NCBI GenBank assembly: GCA_948630815.1
Contig: CAPIEU010000004.1
Coordinates: 1-64,000 of the forward strand
DNA: 64,000 nucleotides
Source of the DNA: an uncultured Clostridia bacterium
GTDB taxonomy: Bacteria; Bacillota; Clostridia; TANB77; CAG-508
Direction: 5' to 3'
The translations under genes and the position numbers were made by a program. The stretch's first letter is position 1. Every line of letters starts with the position of its first letter. The notes under the pieces are model-generated. The model did no database searches. It saw only the letters and a list, made by a program, of their open reading frames with translations, and was not told the origin of the DNA. Positions 56,629-64,000 of this stretch are shown here, one piece after another.

Positions 56629-57537
56629 ATGGATATAGAATTTTTTAATAAAGATAAAACAGAATGGATAAATTTTTTTAGAAATAATGCTAATAGAGAT
56701 TTAGAGGATATAGAACAAAAAACAAGTAGTTATAGAGATATGGCAAGTGAGATAAATAAAAAAATAAAGATTGACAGAGATTTGATAATTAAAGATTTTA
56801 AGGAGACAATAACTGACAATAAGAAAGAAGAACAATTATTAAATACAATATTAATGATAACTTATACTTCAAATATTGTAATGTTAGAATCAAGAAATAA
56901 AGTGTGGAGATATGAATATATGGCATTTGCAAGGAGAATAGGCGAATTATGGGAACCGTTTTGTAAATTACCATTTGAATATCCTATAAAAAAATTAAAT
57001 ATTATAGAACCACCTAAATTTGTAGATGTTCAAAATAAAATACAAAAGAGTGCTATTGATTATATAAATGGTTTAGATATATCTAAAGAAATAAAAAAAG
57101 AATTGATAAGACATTTTGAAATTCCTTGGAGTATGGTTGACAGTGGGGGCATAAAATTATCTTTAGATTTACATTTTGAGCAAAATAATAATAACTATAA
57201 TTGTGATTTTAAAAGTGGTTTTAGTTCAAATGAAAAAGGTAATACAAATAGATTATTGCTTGTAGCTAGTATTTATAATTCTTTAGGAGATAAGGAAAAA
57301 ACTATATTATTTGTTAGGCAAAGTGAAAATGAAAACAATCATTATTTATTAACATTAAAAAAATCGCCATATTGGGAAGTATATTGTGCTAATGATTGTT
57401 ATGAAGCGATGAAAAAATTCACAGGATTTGATTTAAGAAAATGGATAGACACTAATATTGATTGGAAAAATGATATAAGCAATGAATTTAAAGAGCATTT
57501 AGTAAAAAATGACCTTTTAAAATACTTGACTTGGTAA
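56629..57537 (+). CDS. Probable type II restriction endonuclease
   Basis: This 302-residue protein lies just upstream of an adenine methyltransferase. A likely PD-(D/E)xK core is seen in SLDLHFEQ (about 182-189) followed by CDFKSGF (192-198), with Asp193 and Lys195 as candidate catalytic residues. I do not recognise the specific family. The pairing and the D-x-K motif make a restriction enzyme the best guess; the recognition site is unknown. AGGAGG precedes the start. Confidence 0.6.
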   Translation: MDIEFFNKDKTEWINFFRNNANRDLEDIEQKTSSYRDMASEINKKIKIDRDLIIKDFKETITDNKKEEQLLNTILMITYTSNIVMLESRNKVWRYEYMAFARRIGELWEPFCKLPFEYPIKKLNIIEPPKFVDVQNKIQKSAIDYINGLDISKEIKKELIRHFEIPWSMVDSGGIKLSLDLHFEQNNNNYNCDFKSGFSSNEKGNTNRLLLVASIYNSLGDKEKTILFVRQSENENNHYLLTLKKSPYWEVYCANDCYEAMKKFTGFDLRKWIDTNIDWKNDISNEFKEHLVKNDLLKYLTW

Positions 57538-57609
57538 AATCAATTTGATATTATTAAAAAAACTTAAGATAAAACTTAAGCAAATTCACTTAGTCAAAAG
57601 GAGGTTACT

Positions 57610-59112
57610 TTGAAAGATATTTTTTGTTCTTATTATACAGACTCAACAGATATTACTAATTATATGGTAAATAAATTAAATATTGAAAATAATGATGTTA
57701 TTTTAGAACCATCTGCGGGTACAGGTATGTTTATAGATGAATTGATAAAAGAAAATAAAAATATAAAAATAGAGGCAATTGATATTAATGATGAAGCTAT
57801 TTCAATACTTAGTGAAAAATATAAAAATGTGAACAATTTAGCGATAAGGAAAACAGATACATTATTAGATGAAAAACTAGATTATATAAGTTTTACAAAT
57901 GGATATTATACAAAAATCATAGGAAATCCACCTTATGGTGCATGGCAAGATTACAAAAAAAGAGATTTATTAAAGAAAAGATATAATGGACAATATGTTA
58001 AAGAAACTTATACATTATTTTTATATAGATGTATTTCTTTACTAAAGAACAATGGTAGGCTATCTTTCATAATACCAGACACATATTTATTTTTAAATAT
58101 GCATTCTAAATTAAGAAAATTTTTATTAACTAATACAAAAATAGAAGAAATATTAATTTTTCCTTCTAAATTTTTCCCAAGAGTAAGTTTTGGATATTCA
58201 AACTTATCAATAATAACTCTACAAAAAGTGAAGAAAGATTGTGCTTTAAAAAATAATATTAGGATAGTAAAAGGATTTTCAAGTTCAAAGGAATTTTATA
58301 ATATTCTTAATAACCAAAATGTAGAAAAGTTTGAAATATTTAATATTAATCAAAAGGAAATACTTGAACAACCACAATCAAGAGTTTTATTAACTAAGAA
58401 TAATGATTCAAAGGTTTTACTAAATAACAATTTGAAAATAGGAGATATTGCTGATGTTGTAACAGGTTTCTATTGTGGAGATAATAAGAAATTTTTGAGA
58501 GTAGCAAATACTTCTGTAAAAGGTGAGAAGAACTATGAAAAAATTAATATGAATAAAGTATATAATTGTTATTCGGTTAGTGGAATAGATAATGTAAACG
58601 AAGGCTATATACCATATATAAAAAGTGCATCAAAGAATAAATATGTAAGAAATAAAGTTGAATGGTATGTAAGATGGGATAGTGATACAGTAAAGTTTTA
58701 CAATAATGATAAAAAAGCAAGATTTCAAAACTCAAAATTTTATTTTAAAGAAGGTATTGCTATTCCAATGGTAAAATCTAGTATTATAAATGCTACATTG
58801 ATGAAAAATAATGTATTTGACCAATCAATAGTAGGTATTTTTCCAAAGGATAGTTCAAGAATGTATTATTTGTTGGCAGTAATGAACTCAGATGTTGTAA
58901 ATAATCTTATTCATATAATAAATCCTACAGCTAATAATTCAGCTAACTATGTAAAACAAATACCTTATATAGAGCCAGAAAATGCTATGTTAGAAAATAT
59001 TAATGAAAAAGTTAAAATGATTATTGAGGGGATAACTTCAAATAATTATCAAAGAGTAGAAGAATTACAAAGAGAAGTAAATACTATTATAGATAAGATA
59101 TATGCAGTTTAG
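57610..59112 (+). CDS. Adenine-N6 DNA methyltransferase (type II, gamma class)
   Basis: This 500-residue protein has SAM motif I EPSAGTGMF at 33-41 and motif IV NPPY at 106-109, followed by a C-terminal target recognition region with GIAIPMVKSS and NPTANNSANYVKQIPY. It would protect host DNA against the upstream nuclease. TTG at 57610 is the start, with AAAGGAGG at the right distance. The gap to the upstream gene is 72 nt. Confidence 0.85.
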   Translation: MKDIFCSYYTDSTDITNYMVNKLNIENNDVILEPSAGTGMFIDELIKENKNIKIEAIDINDEAISILSEKYKNVNNLAIRKTDTLLDEKLDYISFTNGYYTKIIGNPPYGAWQDYKKRDLLKKRYNGQYVKETYTLFLYRCISLLKNNGRLSFIIPDTYLFLNMHSKLRKFLLTNTKIEEILIFPSKFFPRVSFGYSNLSIITLQKVKKDCALKNNIRIVKGFSSSKEFYNILNNQNVEKFEIFNINQKEILEQPQSRVLLTKNNDSKVLLNNNLKIGDIADVVTGFYCGDNKKFLRVANTSVKGEKNYEKINMNKVYNCYSVSGIDNVNEGYIPYIKSASKNKYVRNKVEWYVRWDSDTVKFYNNDKKARFQNSKFYFKEGIAIPMVKSSIINATLMKNNVFDQSIVGIFPKDSSRMYYLLAVMNSDVVNNLIHIINPTANNSANYVKQIPYIEPENAMLENINEKVKMIIEGITSNNYQRVEELQREVNTIIDKIYAV

Positions 59113-59302
59113 TGAAGATTACAAAAATATTAAAAAATTAGCATTGCAATTTTTTATTGGAATAAACAAGTTAATTGAGTTTAAGCAACAAAACTTGTAG
59201 AAATATAGACAACATTAAAATTATAGTGATTTTTAAAAAATAATGTTTTAACTTGGAAGTTAGTTATACATTATTTACAAGAAATTAAAATACATAATAG
59301 CG

Positions 59303-59670
59303 TTGACAGATTATGTAAAAAGTAATATAATATATTTATGTTTAGGCTTTAGACTTAAACGAGGGTCAGCGGTTCTGTTACATAGCAGTGAGATGTAACA
59401 ATATTACTCTTAACTAATAAAAGAGTGGCCCTATAAAGAACCAAAAGCCTTTAAAGGAAGAGTTTTAAGTGGTTAAAGAAAGTATGGCAGTTTTTTTAAT
59501 ATTTACAATTTTTAATCCTAAAAAAGGATAAGTACTGGGGAGTACTAACATAAATGATTTATACTATTTTTAACTGCTAAAGAATCTTTAACAGAAGCTT
59601 ATACTACAAATTTAGAGGCCAAAAAGGACAACTCTCTTTATGTATTATTAAAGAGTAATTGTCCTTTTTG
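59303..59670 (+). ncRNA. raiA-type structured RNA with promoter and terminator
   Basis: Promoter TTGACA (59303-59308), 17 nt, TATAAT (59326-59331) predicts a start near 59338. An outer stem (59344-59350/59444-59450, AGGCTTT/AAAGCCT) encloses GAGGGTCAGCGGTTCTGTTA. AGGG pairs with CCCT (59429-59432) and GGTTCT with AGAACC (59437-59442) in crossing order, a pseudoknot, around GTTACAT/ATGTAAC. A second domain has nested stems GTTAAAGA/TCTTTAAC and GCAGTT/AACTGC. The terminator AAAAAGGACAA../..TTGTCCTTTTT ends at 59670. Position before secA and shape fit the raiA motif of Clostridia; no raiA gene is present. Confidence 0.7.
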
Positions 59671-59684
59671 ATTGTATAGATTTC

Positions 59685-60221
59685 TTAAAACAAAGCACTT
59701 GTTGGAATGAAAGTCTCATCTGGTGGATATACAAATTCATCAGCAGGTTTATCACAAGCTTTCATTTCAGTTATTTCAATTACAGGAATGTTGCCGTGAT
59801 AATCACCTTTAGTTATTTTTCCAGTTATATTAACCCAAGTGTTATCACTAAAATTATTTGCATCTTTATAGTTACACAAAAATCCAACTACAACACTTTG
59901 ATTATCTGAACTAATTATCATATTTCTTGCTAATACAAATTGAGTTTCGCTAAAATCATATACTCTATATACATATCCTGTAAAAGTGATTTTTTGACCA
60001 ATATATTCATCTACATTATCATGTACAGATTTTAAAATATTAGTATAATTATCATTAGAGATATTTGTTACTTTGGGCGTTGGAATAGTATCATTGACAC
60101 TTTCATAATGAAAAACTTTATATATAGATATTCCAGCAATAAATAATGTGCATATAAAGATTAAGATAAATAATATTTTAAAAATTAATTTATGGGTAAT
60201 TTTAAGATTACAAACAAACAT
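59685..60221 (-). CDS. Membrane-anchored OB-fold (DUF1980/YcgQ-like) protein
   Basis: This 178-residue protein has one N-terminal transmembrane segment (about 14-35) and an extracellular part with IGQKITFTGYVYRV (about 94-107) and TWVNITGKI (about 142-150), the OB-like pattern of YcgQ/TIGR03943 C-terminal domains. The full-length families usually have more membrane helices. Its function is unknown. It faces the raiA-like RNA terminator. Confidence 0.65.
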   Translation of the reverse strand: MFVCNLKITHKLIFKILFILIFICTLFIAGISIYKVFHYESVNDTIPTPKVTNISNDNYTNILKSVHDNVDEYIGQKITFTGYVYRVYDFSETQFVLARNMIISSDNQSVVVGFLCNYKDANNFSDNTWVNITGKITKGDYHGNIPVIEITEMKACDKPADEFVYPPDETFIPTSALF

Positions 60222-60315
60222 ATAAAATCCTCTTTTCTAATTAAGATTACTTAGTAAAATGTATGTGTGAGAATAAGAAATATTACTAAAAATTATATTA
60301 ATTCCCTTAAATTTC

Positions 60316-60344
60316 TTGCGTAAATGGATAATTAGTGTTATAGT
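60316..60344 (+). promoter_or_regulatory. secA promoter
   Basis: TTGCGT, 17 nt, TATAGT, about 35 nt before the AGGAGG site of secA. Confidence 0.6.
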
Positions 60345-60377
60345 ACTAAAGAGATATTTTATTTAGGAGGAGTCTTA

Positions 60378-63099
60378 ATGGGACTATTTAAAACATATAG
60401 TGAAAAAGAAGTAAAAAGGGTTATGCCTATTGTAAAAAAAATAAATGAGTTAGAGGGTGAAATCTCTAAATTAACAGATGAAGAATTAAGAGCAAAAACT
60501 ACTGAATTTAAAAAAGAATTAGAAAATGGTAAAACTTTAAATGATATATTACCAGAAGCTTTTGCAGTAGTTAGAGAAGCATCAAAAAGAGTTTTAGGAA
60601 TGAGACATTTTGATGTTCAATTAATAGGTGGTATTATTTTACACCAAGGCAGAATTGCTGAAATGAAAACTGGTGAAGGAAAAACTTTAGTTGCAACCCT
60701 ACCAGTATACTTAAATGCCTTAACTGGAAAAGGTGTACATGTTATTACAGTTAATGATTACCTAGCTAAACGTGATAGCGAATGGATGGGAAAATTATAT
60801 AAATTTTTAGGTTTGACTGTTGGACTTGCAATTTCTGGAATGAATCCAGATGCAAAAAGAAAAGCATATGCAAGTGATGTTACATATGGTACAAATAACG
60901 AATTTGGCTTTGACTATTTAAGAGATAATATGGTTATTTATAAAGAACAGGCTGTTCAAAGGGAATTAAATTATGCGATTGTGGACGAAATTGATAGTAT
61001 TTTAATAGACGAAGCACGTACTCCACTTATTATTTCAGGACACGCTAACCAATCTTCAGATTTATATAAAAAAGCGAACGATTTTGTAAGAAGATTAACT
61101 CCAAAAGTTATTGTAGAGGAAGATATAAAGAATGAAGAACAACTAGAAGATAATGAAAAATATGATTATATAGTAGACCTTAAAGCAAAATCTGCATCAC
61201 TTACTGGGAAAGGAATAAAAAAAGCAGAAGAATTTTTTAGAATAGATAATTTTAACGATTTAGATAACTCTGAAATTGTACATCATGTAAACCAAGCATT
61301 ACGTGCTCATGGTGTTATGAAAAAAGATATAGACTATATGGTAAAAGATGGAGAAGTTTTAATTGTTGATGAATTTACAGGAAGAATTATGTATGGAAGA
61401 AGATATAACAATGGATTACATCAAGCAATAGAAGCAAAAGAAGGTGTTAAAATTGCAGATGAATCAAAAACACTTGCAACAATAACATTCCAAAACTATT
61501 TTAGAATGTATGAAAAATTATCTGGTATGACAGGTACAGCTATGACAGAAGAGGCAGAATTTAGAGAGATATATAACTTAGATGTTATTTCTATTCCAAC
61601 AAATAAACCAATGGTTAGAAATGACCAAAATGATGTTATATATAAAAATGAAAATGCAAAATATAGAGCAATAGTAAGAAGTGTAAAAGAAGCAAATGAA
61701 AAAGGTCAACCAGTATTAGTTGGTACTGTGTCAATTGAAAAATCTGAAAAATTAAGCAAAATATTAAAACAAGAAGGAATAAAACATAATGTATTAAATG
61801 CAAAATACCATGAACAAGAAGCTGAAATTATAGCACAAGCAGGTAAATATGGAGCAGTTACAATTGCAACAAATATGGCAGGACGTGGTACAGATATTAT
61901 GCTTGGTGGTAATAGTGAATATTTAGCTCGTCAGGAAATGAGAAAATTAAAATATACAGACGAACAAATAGAAGAGGCTATGGCATTTAATGAGACAGAT
62001 GATAAAGCTATACTTGATGCAAGAACTAAATTTAGAGAATTGGTTAAAAAGTATGATGAAGAAATAAAAGATGAAAAAGAAAAAGTTATTGCTGCTGGTG
62101 GTTTAAAGATTATTGGTACAGAAAGACACGAATCAAGAAGAATTGATAACCAGTTACGTGGACGTAGTGGACGTCAAGGGGATTTTGGAGAATCTAAATT
62201 CTATATAGGACTTGATGATGACCTTATGAAAATATTTGGTGGAGATATGATTACAGGGGTATTTAATACCCTAGGTGCAGATGAAGATATGCCAATTGAA
62301 TCTAAAATAATTTCAGGTGCAGTTGAAAAAGCTCAAAAAAGAGTAGAGGGTAAAAACTTCAGTATTCGTAAACACGTATTACAATATGATGATGTTATGA
62401 ATACACAAAGAGAGATAATTTACAAACAAAGAAAACAAGTTCTAAATGGTGAAGATTTAAAAAATAGTATTATCAATATGATAACCAGCGTAGTAGAAGA
62501 TATTGTTAATCAATATTCTCAAGAGGAAATAGTAAATTATGAATCATTAAGAGAAGAAATAAAAAATACATTTGGATTAGATAATATAGAAGCATTAAAA
62601 GATAAGAAATTTGATGAAAGTAAATTACAAGAAGAATTACTTTCAAAAGTACTTGCAAAATATGAGGAAAAAGAAACTGAAATTGGTGAACAAGAGTTAA
62701 GAGAACTTGAAAGAGTTGTTATGCTTAAAGTAGTAGACCAAAAATGGATGGAACATATAGATGCAATGGATGAACTAAAAGATGGTATAGGACTTCGTGC
62801 ATATGGTCAAAAGGATCCAGTTGTTCAATATAGAATTGAAGGAACAGATATGTTTGATGAAATGATTTACTCTATTAAACATGATGTTGTTAAGATACTA
62901 CTAAATATAAGTAAACAACAAGAAGTAAGAAGAACAGAAGCAGCAAGAATTACAAATATGTCTTTAGATAATATTAACGATGTTGATGGACAAAGAAGAG
63001 CACCAGTAACAGTAGTAAACCAAGGTCCAACAATAGGAAGAAACGATCCTTGTCGTTGCCGGAAGTGGGAAGAAATATAAGAATTGTTGTGGGAAATAA
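60378..63099 (+). CDS. secA: Protein translocase ATPase SecA, joined through a +1 shift at CGG
   Basis: SecA drives export through SecYEG. Walker [10 protein letters not shown] at 96-104, [15 protein letters not shown], the preprotein-binding domain, [10 protein letters not shown] and RGRSGRQGD are all present. The C-terminal zinc motif is interrupted: at codon 895 TGC CGG AAG leads to a stop 6 codons on. Skipping one C gives [15 protein letters not shown] and stop at 63097-63099, the standard C-x-C-x8-C-C end (SecB/lipid-binding metal motif). Joined length 906. The full motif downstream shows this is recoding or a sequence error, not decay. Confidence 0.95.
63060..63062 (+). other. CGG +1 recoding site 9 (secA)
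   Basis: TGC CGG AAG TGG in frame; TGC (C) GGA AGT GGG restores CGSGKK, with an invariant Gly. Confidence 0.85.
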
Positions 63100-63135
63100 T
63101 GTATTGATTTGTTCGAATTTTATTGGCAAAAATGA

Positions 63136-63280
63136 TTGACAATTAGCATAAAAACGGGTTATAATGAATATAATAGAAATAGATATTTAATATCTATTTA
63201 CAGTTAAAAAATCAGGTGAACCCTACCAATAAGTGGGAGCTGTAAAATCAAAAGGTAGAGATCTAGGTCTTTACCTTTTA
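63136..63280 (+). ncRNA. ToxI-like type III antitoxin RNA with promoter and attenuator
   Basis: Promoter TTGACA (63136-63141), 18 nt, TATAAT (63160-63165). One full 36-nt unit (63212-63247) reads TCAGGTGA..., CTACC, AAGTG and AGCTGTAAAA. This is the same layout as the ToxI repeat of Pectobacterium, which has TCAGGTGA, GCTACC, AAGTG and AGCT. Fragments of neighbouring units flank it. A terminator (AAAGGTA.../...TACCTTT, 63250-63280) separates it from the toxin gene, as in other toxIN loci. Confidence 0.75.
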
Positions 63281-63296
63281 TATTTTGGAGGAAAGA

Positions 63297-63824
63297 ATGA
63301 AACTATATGCAGTAACAGATGAATATATAGATTATTTAAGGCAATTTGATTATAAAGTTTATGACAATAAAGAAGATAGAAGAAAAGTAATGAGAAAATA
63401 TTTAGGTATAGTTTTAACAATAAATGAAATGAACTATTATATACCAATGTCATCTCCTAAAAAGAGTGATTATAAAGATAATCAAATAAGAAAATCTATT
63501 GTTCCTATTGTAAGAATTGTATCAAATGAAGAAATTGATAATGTACCAGTTTTAAAAGGAACATTAAGAATTAGTAATATGATACCTGTTCCAGATAGTG
63601 AATTGATATTATATGAACCTAAATATGAAAGAAACAAAAATTATAAGATATTAGTTGAAAAGGAACTTGAATTTATTGGAAAAAATGAAGAAATGATAAA
63701 GAAGTATGCAAGTATTATATATAATCAAAAAATTAATAATTATGATGTATCTTATATAAAAAATGTTGTTGATTTTAGGTTATTAGAAGAAAAATGTAAG
63801 GAATATAAAAGCGACAATAATTAA
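63297..63824 (+). CDS. ToxN/AbiQ-family type III toxin (endoribonuclease)
   Basis: This 175-residue protein matches the ToxN/AbiQ fold: KLYAVTDEYIDYLRQFDYKV at the start, YLGIVLTINEMNYYIPMSSP (about 45-64) with the SPK motif, and SNMIPVPDSEL (about 96-106). It would cleave RNA, be neutralised by the upstream repeat RNA, and block phage by abortive infection. The ATG at 63297 follows GGAGG at 5 nt. No terminator is obvious after it. Confidence 0.82.
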   Translation: MKLYAVTDEYIDYLRQFDYKVYDNKEDRRKVMRKYLGIVLTINEMNYYIPMSSPKKSDYKDNQIRKSIVPIVRIVSNEEIDNVPVLKGTLRISNMIPVPDSELILYEPKYERNKNYKILVEKELEFIGKNEEMIKKYASIIYNQKINNYDVSYIKNVVDFRLLEEKCKEYKSDNN

Positions 63825-63870
63825 AAATTTAATATGGGCATTGTATTTTTTTATAGCTCTTTAATTATAG

Positions 63871-63899
63871 TTGAAAAGTGTCAAATAAAGTGATATACT
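63871..63899 (+). promoter_or_regulatory. Promoter upstream of the last partial gene
   Basis: TTGAAA, 17 nt, TATACT, followed by about 85 nt of leader. Confidence 0.55.
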
Positions 63900-63986
63900 G
63901 TAAAAATAAAGTACGTTGAAAAAACATAAAGAGTATATTTTGTGTAATTGATATCTACAAAAATTAAAAAAATGGAGGTATTAATA

Positions 63987-64000
63987 TGGAATCACTAAAA
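63987..64000 (+). CDS. Partial gene cut by the window edge
   Basis: Starts ATG GAA TCA CTA AAA after GGAGGT; too short to identify. Confidence 0.5.

Noticed and set aside
59338..59620. Riboswitch controlling a downstream gene
   Set aside because: The RNA has its own promoter and terminator and the next gene is on the opposite strand.

Overview
The window looks like an AT-rich (roughly 70% or more A+T) Gram-positive chromosome of the class Clostridia (Bacillota), probably an uncultured gut-type lineage. The signs are an HrcA/CIRCE-controlled hrcA-grpE-dnaK-dnaJ cluster, a split glycolytic cluster (gap, pgk, tpiA, gpmI), a raiA-type structured RNA upstream of secA, a GGGtGRT/NifU-like gene pair, GH25-LysM and nucleoside-kinase genes usual in Clostridia, strong AGGAGG ribosome binding sites, and no outer-membrane genes. 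I see no rRNA, tRNA, CRISPR array or transposase-type insertion sequence.

Region 1 (about 1-18 kb) is a mobilizable, Tn4451-like accessory element or composite. It carries a dense hairpin array at the left edge, two tnpV genes, a MobV relaxase, a MobC-like protein, a large serine recombinase, a Nudix/HD/PHP gene cassette, a type I toxin-antitoxin locus, and a defence block of type III restriction-modification (mod, res) followed by a 1203-residue STAND-type NTPase with an N-terminal nuclease-like domain.

Region 2 (about 18-45 kb) is mostly chromosomal core: uracil salvage (uraA, upp), the heat-shock cluster, a decayed MNT/HEPN locus, glycolytic genes interrupted by an MmeI-like type II restriction-modification gene, the NifU-like/GGGtGRT pair, a DUF84 NTPase, a membrane-tailed ECF sigma factor with a secreted partner, and a PadR-PspC-DUF4097 envelope operon whose promoter holds a palindromic operator.

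Region 3 (about 45-64 kb) has a Ca/Na antiporter, a toxSAS-Panacea toxin-antitoxin pair, a GH25-LysM hydrolase, a pseudouridine synthase, an MFS transporter, a TGS-nucleoside kinase, a U32 peptidase, a probable type II restriction-modification pair, the raiA-like RNA, secA and a type III ToxIN-like toxin-antitoxin.

The most striking result is a recoding pattern. From 18 to 64 kb I found nine in-frame CGG codons, in seven genes. At every one, reading in frame gives a stop within about ten codons, while skipping the C and reading GGN (Gly) restores the full protein: hrcA, secA, a U32 peptidase (two sites), a DUF84 NTPase, a DUF4362/DUF3221-like protein, a YezG-like protein and an unknown protein (two sites). 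I found no CGG used as an ordinary sense codon in these genes. This suggests programmed +1 frameshifting at an unassigned or very slow CGG codon. The competing explanation is a systematic insertion of C before GG in the sequence data.

Several intergenic repeat families also stand out: four inverted repeats with arms built of about 7-nt units just upstream of housekeeping genes, nine TGTAGGGGC hairpins, and large nested palindromes.
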